Made by a program: the position numbers and the translations under genes. Positions 42,331-53,970 of a DNA stretch of 64,000 bases are shown piece by piece. The notes beneath the pieces are model-generated. The model saw nothing but the letters and a program-made list of their open reading frames with translations, was not told where the DNA came from and ran no database searches. Numbering within the stretch: the stretch's first letter is position 1; each line of letters starts with the position of its first letter. Origin of the DNA: Margaritifera margaritifera (Eukaryota > Mollusca > Bivalvia > Unionida > Margaritiferidae); the NCBI GenBank assembly GCA_029931535.1, contig JAQPZY010001536.1:806001-870000 (forward strand), in the 5' to 3' direction.

Positions 42331-44744
42331 ATTTTTAAAGCAAACTTTCATACATCAAAATTGACAGAATAAACATTCTACACATCTTTTCATGATTTTT
42401 CTTTCTTGCTTATAATATATATTTATCTTCAAAGACAAAATTTTTATTCTCACTATATATTATGGCATATTTAGACTAGTATTTTTTTTATCATCTTTTA
42501 TGAATATCTATCATGGTCTGTTGATCTTTGATGCAGTTACAGATGTTAACTTTCTGTTTATCAGATTGTATTTCAGAATTATAAATTATTTTTAACATTC
42601 AATTTTAATTTATTTAATTTAAAATTTGTGCCTTTTCATTGATCCAATCAGAACTTACCATTGTATATGTACATTTTAATTAAGTAGAAATGGACTTTTA
42701 ACTATTTTTTTCTGTTAAATAGATTCAGATGTAGAATCTATTTCTTGAAGTAAAATATAAAAATTAGATTTGTGTGAGCCAAGAGTACAGTACACAAACT
42801 TGCTGTGTTACAGTTTGCAAAAAGAGTTAATTTTTACAACCTATTATGGAAACCTGTTTAACCTAGAGAAGCGAGTCACTTATAGAAAGGAAAAGAGAAA
42901 TTTCTTTTCACCTCTCAAACAAAATGTTCTTTATAACCTACATGTACTGTATTGCAACAAATCTCTATGACATCGCATGGTGTCAGAACACTGTATTGCA
43001 CATGATGTCGCACAATACATGTACAGTGTTGCTTTTAGGGCACAAGAATATGGGATTTCCATGTTTTTCCTAACTTTGGTGTCAATTAAACCACTAGTGA
43101 TGCCAAAAAAATTGCTTACAGTACAAATTTGGTGCATTTTCCTTGATCCAGTGCGTAATGCAACTCGTATGTTTTGGGTTTTTAATATACATGTCACTCA
43201 GAAACTTTATCTTGTACACATCAAAGACAACCAACTCATCAGAAATGTGATTTATAGTATGTAGGGTTTATAGGATGGAATCCAAGGTGTTCCAATAATA
43301 CAGCAATCTGATTGAATAAGGCCGACAAAAGCCCAATAACGTTGTACACTGATTGTTGAATTGTAGTCCACAAACAGGAAACTGTTTAAGAATCCGAAGT
43401 AAATTTCAGAAGACGTCACAAAGAACAATTTCAAGAAAGTTCAGAAATTTCAGCTCCTGCTGATGATGGTGGTCATTCCTTGCCAAATCATGCATCAGAA
43501 TCAGAGACTGGGGAAGAAGGTTGCAATTATTTAGCAGCTGGAACTGTGCCTCCATTGAAAAAAAAGTAAAATATTGTAATGTCTTTGAAGCAAAGTGAAC
43601 TGAGAAATGGCCATTCCTATAAAAAACGACAAAGAAATTATGTATGATGTATGTGTCAAGCATAATAAGAATCATGCATTCATGTCGGGATGTGCAAATT
43701 ACCGAGCTAGTACTATTGAAAGATAAGTAACAACTTAGTCATGTTTGTAAGTAACATAGTGACATAATAATAAAGAGTTGTTGGCTCAAGGCTGAAATTA
43801 CTGTAATTTCCATTACTTTTTGCAAATCCCTTGATAAATGAGGTAAAAACCTGACCAGTTGTTTCTGCAAGATATTGGCAGATTTCAACTTGTGGTGATA
43901 GTAGTGTTTCAAGAGAAGCAAGAGCACCACCTGGGAAGCAGTTCCAGCAAAACTAATTTCAGAACTCCTGGTCAGAGTTTGAGTTTGTAAAGGGCAGCAG
44001 CAAGTGGGAGTATTTTATTTTTTGCACACACCGCAAACACGATATCAACATCATTCGGAAGTGTATGACATCCATTGACATAGCAACACCACCCAGCATA
44101 TTTGACACTCCCTCACAGCAGAGCAGATGCAGACAGGTAATTTTCTATGCTGAGAAAAATTCAACAAGATCTTCGGGGATGTTTGAACAACAGTACCATC
44201 CAGTCTCTAACGAGTGCAAAGATGAACACAAATGACACTTGCATTACCTTCAAACCCCCCTTCCATGACTGAACTATTTAGAGCAGCAAAGACTGCATCT
44301 AATTAAGATAATATTCCACTGTCCAATGGATTTGAAAGACAGAAACTTGGTATATATTTTATTCGTTTAATATCTATCTGGTTGTGATTATGTGAGTGTT
44401 GGCATGTGTGTGGTGATGGTATTGGACAATGCTAAATCTATTAACAATTTTTTGTTTGTAATTGTATTAAATGCTCTTAAAAAAACATGTTATTTTCTTC
44501 TTTTTTTTTCTTAAAATTTTAGTTTCCATTAATTTTCCATAAGCTTATATGAAAAGATAACTTATTCTCAATTGGACAACATCGCTTTTTTGGGTCATGT
44601 GCACTGACCCCCCTTGGAACCTCAAAACACACTTTTAGAGTCTCCAACCCCCCCACCCCCCCACCCCCACAAGACTGTTTGGGAGTATGGCAGCTATGTA
44701 CAATTCCCCAGCAGGTCAAGGCCAACACTGATCATTCTATTTAA
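42331..44744. other. 3' flank, no supported gene
   Basis: Two short plus-strand stretches look faintly coding: 43400-43570 (reads QFQESSEISAPADDGGHS) and about 43960-44240 (reads SEFEFVKGSSKWEYFIFC). They may be parts of a dead element, but I recognise no family. The C-rich run near 44650 is simple sequence. Confidence 0.3.
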
Positions 44745-44830
44745 AGTAAATACACATAGACCCTAATCTGCCTGCATACTATTTTTGTGACAGCAGATCT
44801 GGGACTATGCTGTTTGAAGTTTGATACATG
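44745..44830. mobile_element. Two-hairpin MITE-like element, copy E (one hairpin)
   Basis: ACATAGACCCTAATCTGCCT pairs with CAGCAGATCTGGGACTATG. A single hairpin of the family, without terminal repeats. Confidence 0.65.
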
Positions 44831-45877
44831 TTATAGACAGCTAAATACAGTGAGTCAGTTTCATACACTATTGTTTATGAAAGCAGATGAATCTTATTGG
44901 AGTCGGCATCATTACTACAAATATAGATCATTGTTTCCTTGTATTTATTTATATTTTGTTTAGGTCAAAACTGTTTGTTCCAGAAATTGTTTCAGTTAGT
45001 TACTGTACACATGTATTCTAAAGTAATCTACAGTTGACTTTTTCCATGGTTCAAACAATCTTGAAAAATCATTGAATTAAAGGGGTTGCCTTGAAAACTC
45101 CTTGATTTTTGAAAAAGTTGGTTTTATCCTGAAAAATCATTGAACTTGTTGAAAAAATGTGATCTTTGTACTTGTTAAATTTATCTGAGGGAATACAAAA
45201 CATTAAAACTGAATAAAATATATAACTTTTTTAATTCTGAACTTTCGTTATTTTTATCTGTTTTCAAAAGAAATGAATAAATAAGTAAATAAATGGGTTA
45301 AAATTGTGTGGATCAAGTGCTGACAACACAGCTACCAGATGGAGTAATGTCTCTTCGCTGTAGTGGCATGTGAGTTAGGTGGGGGTAGGGGTGTACCCAT
45401 GTATGCAGTGGTAAAGAAAGTAAAATGGAGGAAGTTCAGTTTTGGTAAGAAAAAATACTCCTTGAAAATTAAAAAAATCCTTGATAAGCAACTGGCATGG
45501 GCTTTACAAAACCACATTACCACCAGAATTGAGTTGGATTTTTAATTTCAGAATGTGTGTCTGTGTGTATGTGTGTGTGTGTGTGAGTGTTTGGGTCATA
45601 CTAAAAGTTTTTACTTTAATTATAAGCATATCCTTTTTAAAAATTTCAACACTTTTGTTTTACTATTGTTGGCTTGTTGATATACTATTTTGTACATTAA
45701 TTTTGTTCTTGTACAATAAATATTTAGTAAATAGTTTAGGTGTTTTTTTCATAAAATGTCTGCATAATGAATGTTTTTATATAGATATATATACATTGTG
45801 TAATACTAATATTATAGTATTGCAGATTTATTTCACCTTTGGTCATATTTTTGATGTTGATGTGTGTTTTTGAAGGG
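44831..45877. other. 3' flank, nothing recognised
   Basis: AT-rich. CCTTGAAAACTCCTTGATTT and related CTTGAAAAATCATTG phrases repeat loosely at 45060-45140. A short (TG)n lies near 45555-45590. No gene. Confidence 0.4.
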
Positions 45878-46095
45878 TACTGTTTATACTTGCTTATAAG
45901 TCAGATCCAACTGCAAACTGCACCGACCCAGATCTGCCCTCACATAATGTGCCAGCAGATCCGAGTCTATGCAGTTTGCTAGGAGTAATCAGTAGAACAA
46001 GCAACATAGACACTTATCTGGCAGTGCATTATGTGATGACAGATCTGAGTTTATGTTTGCAGTTGGACTCGACTTATAATTGAGTATAGATGGTA
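45878..46095 (-). mobile_element. Two-hairpin MITE-like element, copy F (full)
   Basis: Ends TACTGTTTATACTTGC and GAGTATAGATGGTA. The spacer AGGAGTAATCAGTAGAAC shows reverse orientation. Both hairpins are present with several mismatches. Confidence 0.85.
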
Positions 46096-46252
46096 TTTTG
46101 TCTTTTTGTTAAAGTTGAAGTGGAATTTTTTTTTTAATTGATTTATCATTTGTCATAATATTAGTAAAGCATGACAATTATATATAGATGTTATTGGTGT
46201 GCTTGCTACCATCTTTAAAAAAAAACTACAGCTTGCAGACAGGTGTATAAAG

Positions 46253-46468
46253 TACTGTATATACTTGCATATAAGTCCAACTGCAAACTGCATTAACCCA
46301 GATCTGCCAACACATAATGCATCAGCAGATCTGGGTCTGTGCAATTTGTAACGACTAATCAGTTGAACAAACAACATAGATCCTGATCTGCTGACACATT
46401 ATGTGATGGCTGATCAGTGTCTATGTTGTTTGTAGTTTGACCCGACTTATACCCAAGTATAGATGGTA
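46253..46468 (-). mobile_element. Two-hairpin MITE-like element, copy G (full)
   Basis: Ends TACTGTATATACTTGC and CAAGTATAGATGGTA. Spacer ACGACTAATCAGTTGAAC. It lies 157 bp after copy F in the same orientation and shares the variant right end GATGGTA with it. Confidence 0.85.
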
Positions 46469-47986
46469 TGTTATGAATTCTGTCCAGCTTAAACATATTT
46501 ATTTTTCTTTGCTTTTTTTATCATCATAAATGTCTATTGAGGGGAGGGGGGGACGGGTTATTGTTAGTATCATCAAAATACAAAACCCTTTCCTTTTTAA
46601 GATGGAATTTATTAATTTACGGTCTTTGGTGAAAAAAAATATATAGAGTTGAATGGCTGTTTAATATCTTTATTTATTATTTTAAAATGGACAAATCCCT
46701 CAAAATCTGTCATTTTTCAACTTGGTTTTAGCTTGTTTGCAGAAATGCAACTTCTGACACATCGGTGAAGGTGAATTGTTTTCTGATTGGTCAATCATCA
46801 GAATTTATATAAGTAAAATGCACTATATATTGGCTGAAACTTTTAAAACAATTGTGACATCATTACAGTGTCAAAAGGAATTATCTTTTTGCTTATTTTT
46901 CAGCAAAATTTTCCAAAGTGTGTTAGAATGGAGATGCCAGTACAATTGAAATTACAACTAAAATTACTATTAACATCATCTCTAGTTACAAAATTAAAAA
47001 CTGTTTTCTCCTAAGTCAGGGGTTGACTTAATACAGATTTTTCCATTGGCAGCAGGACCACCGGTCCAGCAGAAAATCAACTGGCTCTCCCAATCAAATT
47101 TAATAACAACTTTTGAAAATTTAACTGGCTCCACAGGACTGTGGCTGTCAGTATTGACTGGCCCTCCTCAAAACCCACACAGGTCATGGGCCAGCAGCTA
47201 AATTGACCCCATGATGATAGCTCATCTTTGCAAGTTGTAATAACAAATATTCAACTGGGTATTCAGAATAGAAAGCCTAACAGTAATAAGGTATTATTAT
47301 GATATCATTTAATAAAGGATGGACAGCAATGAATATGTGTTAATAATATGTCATCACAGACTCTATAGCCATGTCAGAATAAAATGTAAAGAAAAGAATT
47401 TCATTAAAAACTTCAAATAGTGAGGATGAATTCCATTTTTTGAAAGCTTGTCAGAAAATTCAAGTTTTTGTTTTTCTTTGTTATACTAGTATGCATTTTT
47501 GCATGAAAACAAATGAATGAAATAGATCTCTAAAGGAAAAATTAGTTAATTACTTTTGGACCGGTTGGGATTACAATGTTAATTTAGTTTTTTCATATGT
47601 CCATAACTACACCACTAAGTCAGTAATTTTCATACCCTTTAATGTGTAGTACATCTTTGATCCATGAAAATGATGTTTATTTTTTTTTTACTTTGAGATA
47701 ATTATGAAATTAGTTATTTTACTTAAAAATCTGCTTAAAATTTTTAATTTAAATTTTTACTTAAAGCAGTTCATACACCTAATATGTATTTAAAAAATTG
47801 TATGACAAATTAAAGACAAAAGGGTTAATTTTGGTTAAGTTTGACTAGTGGTTTTTTATTCATATTTTTACTGAAGTGTTCATCTTGATCAAGATTGTAG
47901 CAAACCAATCACTTCATTATCAAGTAATAGTAGCTGGTTCAATGTCATTATGGGTACAAGTTTAAGGACTGAATTTAAACATTCTC
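46469..47986. other. 3' flank, nothing recognised
   Basis: AT-rich, with no gene or named repeat. A G-rich tract lies near 46540. Confidence 0.4.
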
Positions 47987-48172
47987 ATGAGCTGCAGTGG
48001 CTCAGTGGTTAGCGTGCCTGACTCAAGACCAAAAGGGTGTGGGTTCAAATTCTACCATCATATCACCATGGGTCAGCTACCGTGGTGTGTCCTTGGGCAA
48101 GGCACTTTACTCCAATTGCCTCGGCACTGAATAACCTACTTGTGTTGCTGTGCTGTAAAGCACCAAGCCAAA
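47987..48172 (+). mobile_element. tRNA-derived SINE with target-site duplication
   Basis: A box TGGCTCAGTGGTTAG, B box GGTTCAAATTC (about 48042-48052), core TGTGTCCTTGGGCAAGGCAC plus TTTACTCCAATTGCCTCGG, tail TGTGCTGTAAAGCACCAAGC. TTAAACATTCTC flanks it at about 47975-47986 and 48173-48184. Confidence 0.9.
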
Positions 48173-48614
48173 TTAAACATTCTCCATTAGATAATGCCTC
48201 AAAAGTCATAACTTCTATCAGCAGCATATTCTGCAAGTAAATTATTTATTATTTTCTGATAAAAGTGAATATGCCATTCTCCATGCCAAATTAAATGTCG
48301 CAATCTGATAACTATGTTTTAAATGATTATCTTTTTGCCAACAGATTTGAAGGTTTACACGTGCTCATAGGAAAGGTACATATGTCTTTAAATATTCGCA
48401 ATTTTAAGAATATAAACATTTGGAAGACAAAGAAGTGTGGTGTCCAACTTGTACTTGATGGGTCCTGACATCAAGCCTTATTTCTGACTGGTTGTTTTAA
48501 GTACCCTTGAGCTAAATATCTTGCTTCAGCACAGTGGGTACGATCAATTTGTGGCAAATAACTAGCTCATAAAGACTAATATTACTTGTTAAAAATGAAA
48601 AGCCACATTATTAA

Positions 48615-48652
<38 letters not shown>

Positions 48653-48711
48653 AATACCAACTAATTGTTAGTAGGCAGATTCACAAATTTTGTAGGTTCC
48701 TTTTTCATTTG
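48173..48711. other. 3' flank with (TTA)n
   Basis: No gene. (ATT)n microsatellite at about 48616-48652. Confidence 0.5.
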
Positions 48712-48908
48712 GTGAGCCGCGGTGGCTGAGTGGTTAATGTGCTGGACACACGACCAAAAGGGTGCATGTTCAAATCCTACCATCAGACCAGCCTGGGTCA
48801 GTTACTGTGGTGTGTCTTTGGGCAAGGCACTTTACTCCAATTGCCTTGGCACTAAATAACCTACTTGTGTTGCTGTGCTGTAAAGCACCAAGACAAACCA
48901 AACCAAAT
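48712..48908 (+). mobile_element. tRNA-derived SINE, second copy of the same subfamily
   Basis: A box TGGCTGAGTGGTTAA, B box TGTTCAAATCC (about 48768-48778), and the same core and tail as 47987-48172 almost word for word, ending ACCAAGACAAACCAAACC. Flanking CTTTTTCATTTGG (48700-48712) and CTTTTTTCATTTGG (48909-48922) are the target duplication, differing by one T. Confidence 0.9.
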
Positions 48909-49449
48909 CTTTTTTCATTTGGGTGGGAGAGGGAGTTACTCTGAAATCATTATGAAATGTGACGTTTATCTTAAAAAAGAAATGTGATTATGTTTTTCAT
49001 GGAATTTATAAAATTCTACTTTTCCAAGCTTGTTTAAATTTTTGCAATATTCTGCTTGCTGTGGAAATGTTGTATATGTATGTATAATGTAGAGTGAGAA
49101 TTAGTAACAGCTCTTGTATACTTTCCTTGTATATAACATGAACTTTAGTTTACATGCTGTCTTCCTTAAATTATAGACCATGTTATGTTACTCTGTATTC
49201 TTAAAGTATTTACTTTTATAAATGTCTATCAGTGTAACTCGTTAATTTGTAGACTGTATATGAATGTATTGATTCCTATTTCAAAGCATACTCAGTATTT
49301 ATGAATGTTAGAAATAGTTTGTTTTGATGGTTCACATCTAAGTTTATTGGATGATTAGCAAGGTATATCAATTAATAGTTCACAGGAAATAGTCTGGTCT
49401 GCAAAAGCAAGCAAGACATACTATCTGTACTTGTATACCCTACGCATAA
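48909..49449. other. 3' flank, nothing recognised
   Basis: AT-rich, non-coding. Confidence 0.4.
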
Positions 49450-49625
49450 CTTTAAACAGAGTAAACCCAGATCAGCCATCTCATAATGTACCAGCATATC
49501 AGGATCTTTGTTGTTCACATGAAACTGTACATCAGACATATAGCGTAGACCTTGATCTGCTAGTACGTTATGCAACTGCAGATCTGCCGCAATGCTGCTT
49601 ATCATCGGGTACATGTTATAGACAA
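49450..49625. mobile_element. Two-hairpin MITE-like element, copy H (degenerate)
   Basis: AACCCAGATCAGCCATCTCA with CCAGCATATCAGGATCTTTG, and CGTAGACCTTGATCTGC with GCAGATCTGCCGC, are remnants of the two hairpins. The ends are eroded. Confidence 0.6.
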
Positions 49626-49885
49626 GCCAATTCTGTAAATTTAAGATCACTGCATCAACAGTGTGAGTTCAGTTTTTACATTTACTTTTTTGATAGAGTC
49701 ATGTTTTTGTTCTTTTGTTTTGTTGTTTAAGTGCTTTATTGGGCATTGCTTTTGCTGGTAAGACACTAAGTTTCATAGATCACTTGTACTTAGATTTGGG
49801 CATTGAAGCACATTCAGTAAAGATATTGTTTTAAACTAACTGCAGTACATTAATCTAATTGGTCACTATTGTATTTGTAGAAGGT

Positions 49886-50108
49886 TACCATCTATACTTG
49901 CGTATAAGCCAGGTCCAAATGCAAACAACATAGACCCTGATCTGCCATCACATAATGCGCCAGCAGATCAGGGTCTATCTTGTTTGTTCTACTGATTAGT
50001 CCTTACAAACTGCATAGACCCAGATCTGCCGGCATATTATGGAATGGCAGATCTGGGTCTATGCAGTTTGCAGTTGGTATTGGCTTATACGCGAGTATAT
50101 ATACGGTA
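49886..50108 (+). mobile_element. Two-hairpin MITE-like element, copy I (full)
   Basis: Starts TACCATCTATACTTGCG and ends ACGCGAGTATATATACGGTA. Spacer TTCTACTGATTAGTCCTTAC is intact. Hairpin 1 pairs CCCTGATCTGCC with GCAGATCAGGG; hairpin 2 pairs CCCAGATCTGCC with GGCAGATCTGGG, so the two stems differ by a compensated T/A to A/T pair. Confidence 0.9.
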
Positions 50109-51504
50109 TGTATCCGATGTTAATTACCTGTCTTTAGATTAGACAAATTTAATTTGGCAGGGATTTGTTGTTGCTAGTAGTAAAATGTCATGAGAAAACA
50201 TTGAAATATTACTCGAATACCAAAAAATGTTGTTTTTACTTCTGATATCAACTGAACATGATTTTTATCAAAGGTCCCCCCTCCCCCAAAGATCTGGGAT
50301 GTAGACTAGGCCAGATTCATCCTCCTGTATGTCTTAATTAGCGACTAATGGAGGAAGTATTTTGGACCTGGGATACATTCCATGATGATGTTCATGGACC
50401 TGGGATACATTCTATGATGATGTTCACACTGAATAGGTCTTAAAAGTTTTAAAAGAATTAGGTGTATATACAAAATTTGACACTGTATTTTAAGGATTTT
50501 ATGGGGGGGGGGGAGGTAATCTTTGTTTTGTATGCCTAAACTTACTCTGCACTATATAGCCTGGATTGTGCTGATGTGCTGCTAAACCATACACATACAT
50601 ACATTTTGACTTAAGTTGTGTGGAAAATAACAGAAGCTCATGTTATAGGACTCTCCTAGAGTATTTAAGTACACATTTTTGGTTACCGAATCAGCAAATC
50701 TATTACAAATGAAACTTTTTTTTATTTGGTGGTTTTAATTTTTAAATTTCACAATGTAGCAATTAGACATTATGAAGTTGCGCTCATTTTGTACTCCTAT
50801 CCTTTATTCTACATGCATAATGGCTTTATGTATAGCTTTATACATGCTTGATAAGATGTCACATGTTTATATTGTGATATGTTTGTTTAAAATGCGCACC
50901 CAACTCATAGTGTAGACCCAGATGCAACAGCAGACCATTGTCTGTTTAAAAGTTATTTTATTGCCTCAAAAGAGTGTGCACAATGGGGTCAGGGCAAGAA
51001 TTTCTTTAAGATTAGTAATAGCCCTTTCCCATACAAAAAGTGTGCACAGTTGAATCAGGCGACAAAGTTTTTACAGCTTAGTAATAGCCCTTTCCCATGC
51101 AAAAAAGTGTGCACAATGGGGTTGGGCAACACATTCTTACAGCTTAGTAATAGCCCTTTTCCATTAAAAAAAATCAACATAATAAAAACCCCTTTAAGAT
51201 TCCAAATTGGGTCAGTATAAAGAACTAAATGGGGAGAGAGAGACCATGGCTTTTTAAGTTTGATAACAGTGATAATATAGTTTTGTTCGATTTATAATAC
51301 TGAATAATACAATACACTACATGGGATGTGGATTCGATAAATAGTACATCTGATAAATAACATAAGAAAAAAATAACATGGAAAAAGCATGGAAGAACTT
51401 TTAAAATAGAAAAAGAGAGAAATTACACCTTGTAATGGTTCTGTTGCACTACCATTTTATATATATTTCTGAAGGTTTTCATCTAAATCTACTTATAATT
51501 ACAG
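50109..51504. other. 3' flank: LINE/SINE tail and 66-bp tandem repeat
   Basis: No gene. At 50558-50603 is the tail CACTATATAGCCTGGATTGT then GCTGATGTGCTGCTAAACC, ending in a short ACATACATACAT. At 50960-51165, GTGTGCACA recurs at 50974, 51040 and 51107, giving three units of 66-67 bp containing TTAGTAATAGCCCTTT. A short direct duplication around GGACCTGGGATACATTC lies near 50366-50415. Confidence 0.6.
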
Positions 51505-51673
51505 GAACCTCAATTAGCTCAGTTGGTATAGCATTAGATTCATAATCTAAGGGTTACAGGTTCAATACCTGACAAGTCCAGCCAGGGAAAAGGCAGTTAG
51601 CTCCCATTTTTTTCAATGGGATAATATAGCCAATAATGTATTGATTGTGCCATTAAATATTGACCGAACCAAA
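51505..51673 (+). mobile_element. tRNA-derived SINE with target-site duplication
   Basis: A box TAGCTCAGTTGGTA, B box GGTTCAATACC (about 51559-51569), tail ATATAGCCAATAATGTATTG. CTACTTATAATTACA (51489-51503) and CTACTTATGATTACA (51674-51688) flank it, a duplication of about 15 bp with one mismatch. The right duplication abuts the MITE fragment at 51690. Confidence 0.9.
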
Positions 51674-51689
51674 CTACTTATGATTACAA

Positions 51690-51785
51690 GCCAAGAGCGT
51701 AGACCCAGATCAGCCAGTGCATTATGTTATGGCAGATAATGTTCACAGTTGGGCTCAGGTTATATACATGTATAAGCGAAGATGT
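51690..51785. mobile_element. Two-hairpin MITE-like element, copy J (fragment)
   Basis: GCGTAGACCCAGATCAGCCA then GTGCATTATGTTATGGCAGA, with a degraded right end (TATACATGTATAAGCG). One hairpin half only. Confidence 0.6.
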
Positions 51786-52745
51786 TAAAGTTTGTAGCAT
51801 TATTCTGTTGTATATCAATACCTTGTCCTGTAACAGTAATATCAGTACTTGGTACTTAGGTCATATAACTTCCATAGTTTATTGTACTTCCATGGACTAT
51901 TTTATCATATTTATATAAATCACAGTATTTCTTTTTATTACATATAATATTTGTGGCTTGTAGCTTCATTATATGGATCATTACATAGTTTTTGCAGTAT
52001 TACATTCGCCTTTGTTGTTTATTTCTTTTATCTTCTGTGAGTGGCATTACATTTCAAGAATTTGCATTGATCTTATTTATTCAGCTGCAGATACCATAGT
52101 CCTTTTGTTACCTCCATCACCCAAAACAACTTGATTTCCCCAGCAAGTTTTTAGAAGTGGGACAATAGTGCACAATGCTGTTATGTTATGCATCTCCTCC
52201 TATGCCATTTAATATGGAGACCCGTCCAGGGAATTGGATTGAGGGTGTATATGTGCATCTCTGAGTTGGCCCCATCAATATCTCATAATGGTCCAAAGTG
52301 TGATATCAGAATCTTAAGATTGAGAGAAGTTATACACAGCAATTGTCTGTTACTCACTCTTTAAGGGTTTTATCTTCTTAAGGTTTTTTGCAATTTTCCC
52401 TTTTTATTTTTAGAACTATACTTTTAATCGACACTATGTAGCCGTGATTGTTTAATGTACCATTAAACCCTATATATATACATCAGTTTGGAGTTTACAA
52501 AATTAAGATGATAAAAAGAGTTGTCATTTATCAATATAGCTTAGTATTACTTAATTTATATAGCTTCGTATTACTTAATTGATAGAACATAATTTAGTTG
52601 AAAGTCCCACTAGTGACTGAAACACTTTCAAATTTACTTCTCTTGCTTAATTATTTCCGTTTAATCTGTAATTAGTCTGAAGAATTTTCATGTTACAAAT
52701 ATAAGTGCAAAATATTAAGTCATCCAATACATCATGATCTTTTTA
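51786..52745. other. 3' flank, tail remnant only
   Basis: CACTATGTAGCCGTGATTGT then ACCATTAAACCCTATATATA (about 52430-52480) matches the LINE/SINE tail type. Otherwise unassigned. Confidence 0.45.
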
Positions 52746-53027
52746 AGACTTACATTTTTACATTAAAATAATACATTTTTACATTAAAATATTACATTTT
52801 TACATTAAAATATTACATTTTTACATTAAAATAATACATTTTTACATTAAAATATTACATTTTTACATTAAAATATTACATTGTTACATTAAGACTTACA
52901 TTTTTACATTAAAATATTACATTTTTACATTAAAATATTACATTTTTACATTAAGACTTACATTTTTATATTACAATATTACATTTTTACATTAAAATAT
53001 TACATTTTTACATTAAAATAATGATAA
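52746..53027. repeat. 21-bp minisatellite, about 13 units
   Basis: Unit TACATTTTTACATTAAAATA plus one base, with variants lacking part of the unit (TTAAGACT forms). Very AT-rich. Confidence 0.92.
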
Positions 53028-53959
53028 AATGCACATGTTTTGTGCAGCAATTCAGTCATATTTACAATACCAAATTTTGTATGTGTAAAGTTAAAGTTAG
53101 GGTCACATAGATTGGAAGTTTCACAGAGCTGCCAGATATCAACATTTCCCTTTTTATATGCAAATGAAGTTCCCAGTGGTCATTTGAGCAGTAAGGTCCA
53201 AGGAACAGAGATGGTGAATTTGTCCTAGTTGTGCTTGCATCGGTGACAGATTGAAATTAGCTGTAATTAACCTTTTAACATGCTACATAACATTGTCACA
53301 TGACTTGTCATTCAGGATTACATAAATTCAATGTGGACAGGAGTTATAATTGCTTATATTTATAAAAACCAATTACTCATTTTCAAATGGATTTAAATAA
53401 TGCTAATACATTCTAATTTGAAAACATGGTAATAGATGCATGACAACTTCTCCTCTATTTTCAATTTTATGATAGATGGTGACCAAAACAATGCCAGTGA
53501 AAAGATGTCTGTACTGCTCTTAAGAAAGACCATAGCAGATGGTATGGCCAGATATTTTAACATAAATGTATACATTCAAATGTGTAGTCAACTATCCAGC
53601 CTTAAAGCAGAACGTATTGAGATCATGCAGACAAAACAGGGTTATAAATAATTGGTCCATTATTGTTTACTGTGAAAAAGTCCTCACCCCAGCCCACTCC
53701 CACCACACCCACATTTTCCAGGGGCGTCACAATTTACCACAATCTACCACAATCCACTATAGTCTACCACAATCGGCCATGAAAATACCACATTCAGCCA
53801 CAATTGACCTTGAAAATACCACAATCAACCATACAATACCGCATATACAGTATGTATACTGTGTTTTGGGTGGCCACTGATAGAACTCAAGATTATGGGA
53901 CACTCCCATGCACACACAAAAAATGATTATGTTAAGAAGGAGACAGACCAGCTGAAAAC
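53028..53959. other. 3' flank with short CCACAAT repeats
   Basis: CCACAATC-type phrases (TACCACAATCTACCACAATC and variants) recur at about 53725-53850. No supported gene; the frames at 53436-53880 are chance. Confidence 0.45.
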
Positions 53960-53970
53960 TGTGTTGTTTT

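Noticed and set aside
41022..42331. Short frames within tandem arrays (also 2424, 33273, 34954, 35383)
   Set aside because: They follow diverged non-coding repeats, change frame between units, and show no conserved peptide.
49431..49730. 99-codon plus-strand frame
   Set aside because: It overlaps the degenerate MITE copy at 49450-49625; both strands are open by chance.
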